From Burkholderiaceae bacterium (GTDB taxonomy: Bacteria > Pseudomonadota > Gammaproteobacteria > Burkholderiales > Burkholderiaceae_E): a stretch of DNA of 64,000 nucleotides. The position numbers and the translations under genes are program-made. Under the pieces are notes generated by a model. That model ran no database searches, was not told the origin of the DNA, and saw only the letters and a program-made list of their open reading frames with translations. Below are positions 36,045 through 45,260 of this stretch, piece after piece (positions within the stretch are counted from its first letter, which is position 1; the number at the start of each line of letters is the position of its first letter). Location: assembly GCA_023954045.1 (NCBI GenBank), contig JAMLIR010000007.1:1-64000 (forward strand). Direction: 5' to 3'.

Positions 36045-37535
36045 TCACGAACCCGTGTGCGTCGCCGGACCCGGCGTGTCGGGCTGCGCGCCCGGCGGCA
36101 CCCATCCGCCGCCGAGCGCGCGAATCAGCTGCACGCTGGCACGGCGTTGACGCGTCGCCAGATCGTCGGCGTTGCGGCGCGCCTGGAGCGTCACGACCTG
36201 CGATGTCACCACTTCCAGGTAGCTGGCCGCACCCTCGCGGTAGCGGGCGCTCGCCAGATCGAGCGAACGCTGCGCGGCCTCGGCCGCCGCACGCTCCGAC
36301 TCGAGCGCCGAGGCGAGCCGGTCGATCAGCGCCAGGCTGTCCTCGACCTGCTGGAAGGCGGCGAGCACCACGACTCGGTACTTCGCACCGGCCTCGTCGA
36401 GGACGGCGCGCGCACGCGCGACTTCGGCTTCACGGCGGCCCCCGTCGAACAGGCCCAGGAGCAGCGTTGGACCGACGGCCCAGAAGACGTTCGATGCCTG
36501 CAGGAGACTCCGGATGTCGTCGCTCTGCAGCCCGAACTGCGCGCCGAGCGTGACGGCCGGGAAGAACGCGGCACGCGCCACGCCGACGCTCGCGTTCGCC
36601 GCGACGACACGTCGCTGGGCGGCGGCGATGTCGGGGCGACGCTGCAGCAACGACGAAGGCAGGCCGGCCGGAACCTGCGGCAGCGCGATCGGCGCGATCC
36701 GCGGCGCGATCGCGAAGCCGGACGCCGGGACGCCGACCAGCGACGCGATCTCGTGCTCGATCAGCGCACGCTGCGCATTCGACTGCTTCAGCTGCGATCG
36801 CGTCGATTCGAGCTGGGCCTGCGCCCGCGCCACGTCGAGCCCGGACGCGATGCCGCCCCCGTGTCGTTGCGCAATCAGATCCAGGGCCCTGCGGTAGGCG
36901 ACCTCGGTCTCGCGCAGCAGTTCCACGTCCCGATCGACGCCGCGCAGCGCGACGTAGCGGTCGGCGAGTTGCGCCTGCAGGCTCAGCCGGGCCGACTCCA
37001 GGTCCGCCGCGGCGGCCCGTTCGAGCGCCTCGCCGGAGGTGACGAGGCTGCTCACGCGCCCCCAGAGGTCCACTTCGTAGCCGAAATCGAAGCCGAGCGT
37101 GGTCGAGCGGTACTCGTCGGGCGAATTCGGGCCCAGCACCCTGAGGGGCCGCTGCTCCGACTGGCGATCGGCCTGCGTGTTGAATGACGCGTCGAGCCTC
37201 GGAAATCGGCTCGCGCGCAGCTGCTCGCTCGCGGCTCGGGCCTGCCGATAGCGCGCCAGCGCCGAGGCGAGATCGGCGCTGTGCTCGAGCAGGCGCAGCT
37301 GCAGCGCATCGAGCTCGCCGTCGCCGTACAGTTTCCACCAGCCTTCGCGCGGCAGCGGGTCCGCGGACCTGGCCGCCGATGGCGGCGTCGCCTCTTCCTT
37401 GTAGCGGGCCGGCAGCGCGATCTCGGGCGTGTGCATCACCGGCGCCTGCGAACAGGCGCTCGACAGGCCCGCGAACGCAATCACGGCCCACGCGGCGCGG
37501 CGCGCGGTCGCGAGACCGCGCAGGTTATCGGCCAC
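36045..37535 (-). CDS. Efflux outer-membrane factor, NodT/OprM family lipoprotein
   Basis: Outer-membrane channel of a tripartite RND pump. The 496-residue protein has a signal peptide with a lipobox-like LSSAC (Cys near residue 28) and two OEP repeats (about 75-265 and 290-480), with typical LDASFNTQADRQS, FGYEVDLWGRVSSLV and RRPDIAAAQRRVVAANASVG motifs. The start is taken as GTG at 37535, overlapping the adaptor gene by 11 nt; an ATG at 37613 would add 26 residues before the signal peptide. It is the last gene of the marR-RND-adaptor-OMF operon. Confidence 0.9.
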   Translation of the reverse strand: MADNLRGLATARRAAWAVIAFAGLSSACSQAPVMHTPEIALPARYKEEATPPSAARSADPLPREGWWKLYGDGELDALQLRLLEHSADLASALARYRQARAASEQLRASRFPRLDASFNTQADRQSEQRPLRVLGPNSPDEYRSTTLGFDFGYEVDLWGRVSSLVTSGEALERAAAADLESARLSLQAQLADRYVALRGVDRDVELLRETEVAYRRALDLIAQRHGGGIASGLDVARAQAQLESTRSQLKQSNAQRALIEHEIASLVGVPASGFAIAPRIAPIALPQVPAGLPSSLLQRRPDIAAAQRRVVAANASVGVARAAFFPAVTLGAQFGLQSDDIRSLLQASNVFWAVGPTLLLGLFDGGRREAEVARARAVLDEAGAKYRVVVLAAFQQVEDSLALIDRLASALESERAAAEAAQRSLDLASARYREGAASYLEVVTSQVVTLQARRNADDLATRQRRASVQLIRALGGGWVPPGAQPDTPGPATHTGS

Positions 37536-38727
37536 GCGTGCGGCCCCCCGACGATCCTGGCGCTGACGCGTCCGGCTCGGCTGCCGCGATGCGCACCGGG
37601 TCGCCGTCGGCAATGCCGTCGGGAGGGCTCTCGATGACCCGGTCGTGGGGCTCCAGCCCGGAGGACAATTCGACCACCGACCCGAGGTCGCGCGCCACGG
37701 TCACCGTCTTGAGCAACACCTTGTCGTGCGCGTCGACGGTCGCAACCCTCAGTCCGGCCTTGTCGAAGATCAGCGCGCCGGGCGGAATCGTCAGCGTGCT
37801 CACGGCCGCAGGCAGCCGGAAGTTCACCGTGGCGAATCCCCCCGGCAGCAGTTCCGCCTTCGGATTGGCGGCGCTCAATTGCACCAGCATGCTTCCCGTC
37901 GCCGTATTGATCGCGCGAGCCATCGACTGCACCGTCGCGGGATACGCCTTGCCGGGGCGTTCCGGCACGCCCAGCGTCGCGCTGGCGCCGGTCCGGATCG
38001 CGGCGACGTAGCTCTGGGGCACGCTCACGTAGACGCGCAGCCTTCGGGTGTCCGAGACGACGAACAACTCGGCCCCCTGGGCACCGCCGGCGTTGATCAG
38101 CGCACCGACGTCGGTCGAGCGCGACGTGACGGTGCCGTCGAACGGCGCGACGATCCGCGCGAACCGCTTCAGCGTGTCGATGCGCTCGACGTTCGCCTGC
38201 AGCGCCTGGACCACCGCCTGCTTCGCGGCGAAGTCGGCCGCCTTCTCGTCGGCCTCCTGGCGAGAGACCGAGTCGGTCGCCAGCAGCGCCTGCCAGCGCT
38301 TCGCCGTGGTCGCAGCCAGCGCGACGCTCGCCCTGGAGTTGGCGAGCTCGGCGCGCGCCTGCAGCAGCTGCTGGTCCAGCTCGGGTGTCTCGATCTCGGC
38401 GAGCAGCTGACCCGCCTTGACCGTCGCGCCGATGTCCGCATGCCAGCGCTTCAGGTATCCGCTCACCCGGGCGTGGATCGGGGCTCGCGCGTAGGCCTCG
38501 ATGCGCCCGGGCAATTCGAGCGTCGAGCCCGCCTCGCCCCGCCCCGGTGCGATCACGCTCACGGTGGGGACCGACTGCGCGTCGGCGCGCTCGCGCAGGC
38601 GGCTTGCCGCGGAGTTCCGCGTGGCAATGCCTTCGACGACGATCGCCGCCGCGACGAGCGCCAACGCGATCGCGACGAGTCGCCATCCGCGACGCAGCGG
38701 CTTCGGCACGGCGGAATCAGGCGGCAT
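37525..38727 (-). CDS. RND efflux periplasmic adaptor (membrane fusion protein)
   Basis: A 400-residue HlyD/AcrA-type adaptor linking the pump to the outer-membrane channel. One N-terminal membrane anchor (about 12-34: GWRLVAIALALVAAAIVVEG) precedes the lipoyl half-motifs (RVSGYLKRWHADIGATVKAG, IVAPFDGTVTSRSTDVGALI), a helical hairpin (about 105-155) and a beta-barrel domain. The ATG at 38727 (MPPDSAVPKPLRRG) is chosen; it overlaps the pump gene by 11 nt. No lipobox is present, so it is anchored by the helix. Overlaps on both sides show tight coupling. Confidence 0.93.
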   Translation of the reverse strand: MPPDSAVPKPLRRGWRLVAIALALVAAAIVVEGIATRNSAASRLRERADAQSVPTVSVIAPGRGEAGSTLELPGRIEAYARAPIHARVSGYLKRWHADIGATVKAGQLLAEIETPELDQQLLQARAELANSRASVALAATTAKRWQALLATDSVSRQEADEKAADFAAKQAVVQALQANVERIDTLKRFARIVAPFDGTVTSRSTDVGALINAGGAQGAELFVVSDTRRLRVYVSVPQSYVAAIRTGASATLGVPERPGKAYPATVQSMARAINTATGSMLVQLSAANPKAELLPGGFATVNFRLPAAVSTLTIPPGALIFDKAGLRVATVDAHDKVLLKTVTVARDLGSVVELSSGLEPHDRVIESPPDGIADGDPVRIAAAEPDASAPGSSGGRTRGR

Positions 38728-41700
38728 GAGGCTCTCCGATGGCGGGGCCCGGCGCGGCCCTGGCGCCGTGCCGGGCATGCACGAGGCTGAAGACTACCGG
38801 GACGAAGACGAGCGTGGCGACCGTGGCGAAGACGAGGCCGCCGATGACCGCGCGGCCGAGCGGCGCATTCTGCTCGCCGCCCTCGCCGAGGCCGAGCGCC
38901 ATGGGCAGCATGCCGATGACCATGGCCAGCGCGGTCATCAGCACCGGGCGGAAGCGAACGAAACCGGCGTCGATCGCGGCGGCGACCGCGTCGCCTTGCT
39001 GCTCGAGGCGCTCGCGCGCGAAGCTGATGACGAGCACGCTGTTCGCCGTCGCGACCCCCATGCACATGATCGCGCCGGTGAGCGCCGGCACGGAGATCGT
39101 CGTGTGCGTGGCGAACAGCATCCAGACGATGCCGGCGAGCGCCGCGGGGAGCGCCGAGACGATGACGAACGGATCGCGCCACGACTGGAAGTTCACGACG
39201 ATCAGCAGGTAGATCAGCACGATCGCACCCAGCAGGCCGAACAGCAGGCCGGAGAACGCCTGCTCCATCGTCCGCACCTGGCCGAGCAGCGCCACCGTTA
39301 CCCCTGCCGGCACGTCGCCGGCGGTCCCGGCGATCACGCGGCGGATGTCGCGCGTGACCGCGCCCAGGTCGCGATCCTGGGTCGTCGCGTTGATCTGCAC
39401 CATGGTCTGCAGGTCGTACTGGCTCACCACCGCGTGCGTGGCGCTCCTGCCGAATCGCGCCACACCGCCGAGCACCTGCGGCGTGCCGTCTACCGGGCTG
39501 CCGACCGGCAGCGCCGCGAGCGCGGGTAGCGAGTCGAGGTTGTACTGCGGCGTCTGCAGCACGATCGGATAGGACACGCCATTGGCCGGATTGAGCCAGA
39601 ACGTCGGGGCGACCTGGCTGCTTCCGGCCAGATTGACCACGAGGTTGTTGGTCACGTCGCGAGCCGTCAGACCGACGGCCTGCGCCTGGGTGCGATCGAG
39701 ATCGATCTCGAACACGGGCCGCCGCTTCGACTGCTGGATCCTCACGTCGGCGACGCCGGGAATGCGGCGGATCGCCTTGATCAGCGTGTTCGCGTAGGCG
39801 AAGTCCGCGTCGAGGTCGCGGCCGCGGATCTGGATGTCGATCGGCGCCGGCGCGCCGAAATTCAGGATCTGGCTGACGATGTCGGCCGGCGGGAACGAGA
39901 ACACGGTGTCGGGGAACTCGCGCGGCAGCAACTCGCGAAGTTCGCGGACATGGTCCGCCGTCGGGCGATGGCCCTTGCGCAGCGCGATCTGGATGTCGCC
40001 GTCCTGGGTGCCGATCACGCCGGTGTTGTCGTAGGTGAGGTTGATGCTGCTCGGCGGAAGGCCGACGTTGTCGACGAGCGTCGCGATCTCGTCGTCCGGG
40101 ATCACCCGGCGAATCGCGTCGCGGATGCGGGCGAAGCGCGCGGCCGTCTCCTCGACCCGGGTACCCACCGGCACGCGCGCATGCATCAGGATCTGCCCGC
40201 TGTCGACGGCGGGGAAGAAATCGGCCCCCAGGAAAGGCGCGAGGCCGAACGAAAGCGCCACGACGGCGGCGAACCCCGCGGCGAAGGTGCGGCGGCGGCG
40301 CATCAGCCCCTCGAGCAGCTCGCGATAGCCGGCACGAAAGCGCTCGAAGCGTTCCTCGAAGACGCGCTGGAACAGAAGCAGCGGATTGCGGGTGGGCGGA
40401 AGCGTCGCGCGCGTGCCGTGCATGTCGGTGTGCGGCGCATGCGGCCTGAGCAAGTAGCGCGACATCGTGGGCACCAGCGTGCGCGAGAGCACGAACGAGC
40501 AGGCCATCGCGAACATTACTGCCTCGGCCATCGGCACGAACAGGAATCGCGGGACGCCCTGCAGGAAGAACATCGGGACGAAGACGATGCAGATGCACAG
40601 CAGCGAGACGAACGCCGGCGTCACGATCTGCCGGGCGCCGTCCATGATCGCTGTCTCGACGTCCTTGCCCTGCTCGAGGTGCCAGTTGATGTTCTCGATG
40701 GTCACCGTGGCGTCGTCCACCAGGATCCCGACCGCGAGCGCGAGCCCGCCCAGCGTCATGATGTTGAGGGTTTCGCCGATCGCGGCGAGCCCGAGGATCG
40801 AGCCGAGGATCGACAGCGGAATCGACACCGCGATGATCAGCGTCGATCTCCAGCTTCCGAGGAAGAGCAGGATCATGACGCTGGTGAGCAACGCGGCGAT
40901 CGTGCCTTCGATCGCCACGCCGCGGATCGCGGCGCGAACGAATAGCGACTGGTCGTTGATCGGAACGACTTTCAGGTTCTCCGGCAGCGACGCCCGCAGC
41001 GAGTCGAGCTTCGCGCGCGCGCCGTCGACGATGGCCAGCGTCGACGTCGCGCCGTTCTTCAGGACCGACATCAGCACCGAGCGTCCCCCGTCGACGTGGA
41101 CGATGTTGGTCTGCGGCGCACTTCCGTCGCGCACGTTCGCGACGTCGCGAACGTAGACGGTGCTTCCCTGGACGACCTTGATCGGCAGGTCGCCCAGCTC
41201 GCGGATCGCCGACGGCGCGTTGTTCAGCTGCAGCGTGTATTCCAGGCTGCCGACCTTCTGGGTGCCGACCGGAACGATCAGGTTCTGGGCGGCCAGCGCG
41301 TTGGCGACGTCCTGCGCCGACAGCCCGCGCGCCTGGAGCGCCGCGGGGTCGAGGTCGATCTGCACCTGCCGCTGCCTGCCGCCGTAGGGCCACGGAATCG
41401 CCGCCCCCGCGACGGTCACCAGCGGCGGCCGCACCGTGTTGACCCCGAGGTCGAACAGGTTCTGCTCCGACAATCCCTTCCCCGACAGCGCGAGCTGCAG
41501 GATCGGCACGGTGGACGCGTTGTAGTTCAGGATCAGCGGCGGCGTCATCCCGGCGGGCATCTGCTTCACCACGGTCTGCGCGATCGCGGTCACCTGCGCG
41601 TTGGCCACCGCGATGTCGACGCCGGGCTGGAAGAACACCTTCACGATCCCGATGCCCGGATACGAGTTCGCCTCGATGTGCTCGATGTCGTTGACCGTCG

Positions 41701-41923
41701 TGGTCAGCGCCCGCTGGAACAGGGTGCTGATCCGCCCCGACATCTGGTCGGGCGGGATCCCGGTGTACTGCCAGGCGATGGCGATGACCGGGATCCGGAT
41801 CTCCGGGAAGATGTCGGTCGGGGTGCGTAGCGCGGCCAACGGCCCGATGATCAGCAGCAGCAACGCCATCACCACGAAGGTGTACGGGCGGCGCAGCGCG
41901 GTGCGTACGATCCCTACGAGCAA
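38717..41923 (-). CDS. RND multidrug efflux permease (AcrB/HAE family)
   Basis: Proton-driven inner-membrane pump. The 1068-residue protein has the duplicated RND plan: TM1 at about 13-33, large periplasmic loop 1, TM2-6 (about 335-480), TM7 near 545, loop 2, and TM8-12 (about 865-1010). TM4 carries GGLALAVGILVDDATVTIENI with the two proton-relay aspartates. The N-terminus (RTALRRPYTFVVMALLLLII) and loop-1 pattern resemble pumps that expel solvents, dyes or aromatic compounds. It lies 49 nt after the MarR gene and leads into adaptor and OMF genes. Substrates cannot be told from sequence. Confidence 0.96.
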   Translation of the reverse strand: MLVGIVRTALRRPYTFVVMALLLLIIGPLAALRTPTDIFPEIRIPVIAIAWQYTGIPPDQMSGRISTLFQRALTTTVNDIEHIEANSYPGIGIVKVFFQPGVDIAVANAQVTAIAQTVVKQMPAGMTPPLILNYNASTVPILQLALSGKGLSEQNLFDLGVNTVRPPLVTVAGAAIPWPYGGRQRQVQIDLDPAALQARGLSAQDVANALAAQNLIVPVGTQKVGSLEYTLQLNNAPSAIRELGDLPIKVVQGSTVYVRDVANVRDGSAPQTNIVHVDGGRSVLMSVLKNGATSTLAIVDGARAKLDSLRASLPENLKVVPINDQSLFVRAAIRGVAIEGTIAALLTSVMILLFLGSWRSTLIIAVSIPLSILGSILGLAAIGETLNIMTLGGLALAVGILVDDATVTIENINWHLEQGKDVETAIMDGARQIVTPAFVSLLCICIVFVPMFFLQGVPRFLFVPMAEAVMFAMACSFVLSRTLVPTMSRYLLRPHAPHTDMHGTRATLPPTRNPLLLFQRVFEERFERFRAGYRELLEGLMRRRRTFAAGFAAVVALSFGLAPFLGADFFPAVDSGQILMHARVPVGTRVEETAARFARIRDAIRRVIPDDEIATLVDNVGLPPSSINLTYDNTGVIGTQDGDIQIALRKGHRPTADHVRELRELLPREFPDTVFSFPPADIVSQILNFGAPAPIDIQIRGRDLDADFAYANTLIKAIRRIPGVADVRIQQSKRRPVFEIDLDRTQAQAVGLTARDVTNNLVVNLAGSSQVAPTFWLNPANGVSYPIVLQTPQYNLDSLPALAALPVGSPVDGTPQVLGGVARFGRSATHAVVSQYDLQTMVQINATTQDRDLGAVTRDIRRVIAGTAGDVPAGVTVALLGQVRTMEQAFSGLLFGLLGAIVLIYLLIVVNFQSWRDPFVIVSALPAALAGIVWMLFATHTTISVPALTGAIMCMGVATANSVLVISFARERLEQQGDAVAAAIDAGFVRFRPVLMTALAMVIGMLPMALGLGEGGEQNAPLGRAVIGGLVFATVATLVFVPVVFSLVHARHGARAAPGPAIGEPHAA

Positions 41924-41972
41924 GCGGTGCTCCCCGATGCCGCAGGGCGGGCCGTCGCAGTCGCGCGCACGC

Positions 41973-42482
41973 TCATGCCCGCGTGACCTCGTGCCGTCCG
42001 CGCGAGCGCCGCGCCGCAGGTCGCGCCGGTTCGCCGGCTCGATCGGCGCTGCCCGGCATCAGAGCGTCCAGGTTGTCGCGGATGCGCTTCATCAGCTTCA
42101 CGAGCCGCGCCCGGTCACCGGCGGCGAGCCCGGCGAGCGCCTCGGTGCGCGCCCGCTCCGACAGCCGCCAGATCTCCTGCAACAGGGGGCCGGCCGCGGG
42201 ACGCAGGAACAGGGTGCGCACCCTGCGGTCGTCCGGGTCCACCCTGCGCTCCACGAGCCGCTCGCCTTCCATCCGTTCGACGACTCGCCCGAGCGTCATC
42301 GGATCGGTGTCGGTCAGCTCGGCGAGCCGTGCCTGCGAAATCCCCTCGTTGCGCGCCAGGTGCGTCAGGATCCGGCACTGCTCGAGCGTCAGGGCGAGCC
42401 CGGCCGCGTGGCGCTCGAAGTTGCGCGAGTACAGCCGCGAGACGTCCTTCAGAAGGAAGCCGAAGTTGCGCAGGGAATCCAT
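41973..42482 (-). CDS. MarR family transcriptional regulator
   Basis: A 169-residue winged-helix regulator: LTLEQCRILTHLARNEGISQ (near residue 30), ARLAELTDTDPMTLGRVVER (recognition helix) and the wing RVDPDDRRVRTLFLRPAAGP. MarR proteins repress efflux operons until they bind a phenolic or other drug ligand. It is the first gene of the RND operon, 49 nt before the pump gene. The palindrome ATATCA-CC-TGATAT lies 35 nt upstream of its ATG. The C-terminal tail is Arg-rich. It very probably represses itself and the pump. Confidence 0.93.
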   Translation of the reverse strand: MDSLRNFGFLLKDVSRLYSRNFERHAAGLALTLEQCRILTHLARNEGISQARLAELTDTDPMTLGRVVERMEGERLVERRVDPDDRRVRTLFLRPAAGPLLQEIWRLSERARTEALAGLAAGDRARLVKLMKRIRDNLDALMPGSADRAGEPARPAARRSRGRHEVTRA

Positions 42483-42516
42483 CGGTTCCGGGGCGTGGGG
42501 TCCGGGCCGCTCGATG

Positions 42517-42530
42517 ATATCACCTGATAT
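42517..42530. promoter_or_regulatory. MarR-type operator
   Basis: Perfect palindrome ATATCA-CC-TGATAT, AT-rich in a GC-rich setting, 35 nt before the MarR start and 59 nt before divergent otsB. Size and position are those of a MarR autoregulatory operator; it could also touch otsB expression. Confidence 0.65.
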
Positions 42531-42588
42531 GAAATCGAGGAACGGCCGATCGCGCCCCGGCAGGCCGCGAAGCCGTTACACTCGCCCC

Positions 42589-43347
42589 ATGCCGACCTCA
42601 GATCCACGCAGCGCCGCGCTGCCGCCGATCCGCGAGTCGAGCGCGTTGTTCCTCGACTTCGACGGCACGCTGGCCGAGCTCGCGCCAACCCCGGACGCGG
42701 TGCGCACCGCCCCGGGGCTCGTCGACAGCCTCGCGGCGCTGTGCGCCTCGCTCGATGGCGCGCTGGCGATCGTCTCGGGACGTCCGGTCGCCGATCTCGA
42801 CCGCTTCCTCGCTCCGCTGCGCCCGGCGCTCGCCGCGGAGCACGGCGCCGTCCTGCGCCTGCCCGACGGGCGGATCAAGTGTGCGCAGGCGCCCGACCTG
42901 CGCAAGCCGGTGCAGGCGGGGTCGGCACTCGCCCGCAAGCACCCGGAGCTCGTCCTGGAGCGCAAGACGACGTCGGTCGCGCTGCATTACCGCGGCGCGC
43001 CGCAGCTCGCGCAGTCGTGCATCGACGCGATGGCCGCGACGGTCGAGCACCGCCCGGAGCTGGAGCTGCTGCACGGCAAGTGCCTGGTCGAGGTCAGGCT
43101 CGCCGGCGTCGACAAGGGCCGCGCGATCGCGGCTCTGATGGCGAACGAGCCGTTCCGTGGACGCCTGCCGATTTTCGCGGGCGACGACGTGACGGACGAG
43201 GCGGGATTCGCGTTCGTCCAGGCCGCCGGTGGCGTCGCGATCAAGGTCGGCGACGGCGCGACGCTCGCGCGGCACGCCTGCGAGTCGCCGGAGGCGCTGC
43301 GCGGATGGCTCGCGTCGGCGGCGGCCGCAGCGGCGTCGGCCCGCTGA
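42589..43347 (+). CDS. otsB: Trehalose-6-phosphate phosphatase
   Basis: Removes phosphate from trehalose-6-phosphate, the last step of trehalose synthesis. The 252-residue HAD-type protein has LFLDFDGTLAELAPTPDAV (nucleophile Asp23, Asp25), IVSGRPVADLDRFL near 66 and the C-terminal GDDVTDEAGF near 198. The ATG at 42589 is chosen; the long same-frame ORF from 41983 runs antisense through marR. It is first in otsB-GH15-otsA, with a 33-nt gap to the next gene. Trehalose would serve as a compatible solute against drying or salt. Confidence 0.95.
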   Translation: MPTSDPRSAALPPIRESSALFLDFDGTLAELAPTPDAVRTAPGLVDSLAALCASLDGALAIVSGRPVADLDRFLAPLRPALAAEHGAVLRLPDGRIKCAQAPDLRKPVQAGSALARKHPELVLERKTTSVALHYRGAPQLAQSCIDAMAATVEHRPELELLHGKCLVEVRLAGVDKGRAIAALMANEPFRGRLPIFAGDDVTDEAGFAFVQAAGGVAIKVGDGATLARHACESPEALRGWLASAAAAAASAR

Positions 43348-43380
43348 GAGGAACGCCGCAATGGCGGACGGGACGACACG

Positions 43381-45249
43381 ATGAGCGGCGAGCCCCGGCC
43401 GGAAGTCCCGGACGATGCGTCTCGCGCGCAGCCCGACGGCGCGCGAGACGCCTGCTTCTGCGCGCCTGCGCAGCCGTCGCTCGGGCTCGGCGTGATCGGC
43501 AACTGCGCGTTCAGCGCGCTGATCGACGCGCGCGGGCGCGTCGTCTGGTGCTGCCTCCCGCGCTTCGACGGGGACCCGGTCTTCGACGCCCTGCTCGACC
43601 CCTCGGAGCGCGCGAGCTCGTTCGCGATCGAGATCGAGGACTTCGCCGAGTCGCGGCAGCGCTACGAGCCCAATACGGCGGTGCTGCGCACACAACTCTT
43701 CGACCGCGCCGGACAGGGCATCGAGATCACCGACTTCGCGCCACGATTCACGAGCCGCTCGCGCTTCTTCAGGCCGATGATGCTGGTGCGCCGCGTGCGG
43801 CCGATCGCCGGCACGCCGCGGATCCGCGTCGCGGTCGAGCCCCGCTTCGAATGGGGCGCCGTCGCTCCGGCGGTCACGCGCGGCAGCAACCACGTGCGCT
43901 ACGTCGGCGACGGTCTGACGCTGCGACTGAACACCGACGCGTCGATCTCGCACGTCCTCGCCCGGCAACCCTTCGTTCTGAACCGCGAGCTGAACTTCCT
44001 GCTCGGCGCCGACGAGACGCTGCACGACGGCGTCGCCGACACGGCGCGGCACTTCGAGCAGGAGACGATCGCCTACTGGCGCGCCTGGAGCCAGCGGCTC
44101 GCGGTGCCGCTCGAGTGGCAGGACGCGGTGATCCGCGCCGCGATCACGCTGAAGCTGTCGGTGTTCGAGGACACCGGCGCGATCGTCGCTGCGATGACGA
44201 CCAGCATCCCCGAGGCGCCGCACAGCGGCCGCAACTGGGACTATCGCTACTGCTGGCTGCGCGACGCGTTCTTCGTGGTGCGCGCGCTCAACAGCCTGTC
44301 CGAGGTCGGCACGATGGAGGACTACCTCGACTGGCTGGGCAACGTCGTCGTCGATGCGGGCGGCGGCCACATCCAGCCGCTGTACGGAATCGGGCTCGAG
44401 CGCAGCCTGCCCGAGACGATCTGCGAGGGACTGCCCGGCTATCGCGGCATGGGCCCGGTGCGCATCGGCAACCAGGCGCACGAACACCTGCAGCACGACG
44501 TCTACGGCAACGTGATCCTCGGCGCGACGCAGGCGTTCTACGACCACAGGCTGCTGCGCCGCGCCGGGCTGCCCGAGTTCCAACGGCTCGAACAGGCCGG
44601 CGAGCAGGCGGTCAGGGTGTTCGGCGAACCCGACGCCGGCATGTGGGAGCTGCGCACTCGCGCGCGGGTCCACACGTCGTCGGCACTGATGAGCTGGGCC
44701 GCCTGCGACCGCCTCGGCCGGATCGCCGCGTTGCTGGGCGTGCCCGGACGCGCCGCCTACTGGCAGTCGCACGCGAAGACGATGCGCGAGCGCATCCTGC
44801 GCGAGGCCTGGAGCGACGAGCGCCGCGCCTTCGTCGAGAGCTTCGGCGGGCGCGACCTCGACGCGAGCGTGCTGCTGATGGCCGAAGTCGGTCTGCTCGA
44901 GCCGCGCGACCCGCGCTTCCTGGCCACGCTGGACGCGCTCGAACGGCACCTCTGCGACGGCCCGTACATGCGCCGCTACGAGGCGCCCGACGACTTCGGC
45001 AAGCCCGAGACCGCGTTCAACATCTGCACGTTCTGGCGCATCGACGCGCTGGCGCGCAGCGGGCGGCGCAAGCGGGCGCGCGAGATCTTCGAGTCGATGC
45101 TCGCGCATCGCAACCACCTCGGCCTGCTCTCCGAGGACACCCATCCGGTCAGCGGCGAGATGTGGGGGAACTTTCCGCAGACCTACTCGATGGTCGGCAT
45201 CATCAACGGTGCGGTGCGCCTGTCAGCGCCCTGGGACACCGTGATCTGA
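43381..45249 (+). CDS. GH15 family glycoside hydrolase
   Basis: A 622-residue glucoamylase/trehalase-like protein of family GH15. The N-terminal beta-sandwich (about 35-260) starts with SLGLGVIGNCAFSALIDARG and PRFDGDPVF; the (alpha/alpha)6 barrel follows from about 270, with GRNWDYRYCWLRDAFFVV near 283 and PETAFNICTFWRIDAL near 542, which include the catalytic acid/base region. No signal peptide is visible, so it is cytoplasmic. Its place between otsB and otsA suggests a trehalase or a control on trehalose level, though some GH15 members act on other alpha-glucosides. otsA starts 11 nt after its stop. Confidence 0.93.
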   Translation: MSGEPRPEVPDDASRAQPDGARDACFCAPAQPSLGLGVIGNCAFSALIDARGRVVWCCLPRFDGDPVFDALLDPSERASSFAIEIEDFAESRQRYEPNTAVLRTQLFDRAGQGIEITDFAPRFTSRSRFFRPMMLVRRVRPIAGTPRIRVAVEPRFEWGAVAPAVTRGSNHVRYVGDGLTLRLNTDASISHVLARQPFVLNRELNFLLGADETLHDGVADTARHFEQETIAYWRAWSQRLAVPLEWQDAVIRAAITLKLSVFEDTGAIVAAMTTSIPEAPHSGRNWDYRYCWLRDAFFVVRALNSLSEVGTMEDYLDWLGNVVVDAGGGHIQPLYGIGLERSLPETICEGLPGYRGMGPVRIGNQAHEHLQHDVYGNVILGATQAFYDHRLLRRAGLPEFQRLEQAGEQAVRVFGEPDAGMWELRTRARVHTSSALMSWAACDRLGRIAALLGVPGRAAYWQSHAKTMRERILREAWSDERRAFVESFGGRDLDASVLLMAEVGLLEPRDPRFLATLDALERHLCDGPYMRRYEAPDDFGKPETAFNICTFWRIDALARSGRRKRAREIFESMLAHRNHLGLLSEDTHPVSGEMWGNFPQTYSMVGIINGAVRLSAPWDTVI

Positions 45250-45260
45250 GGAGCGCGCCG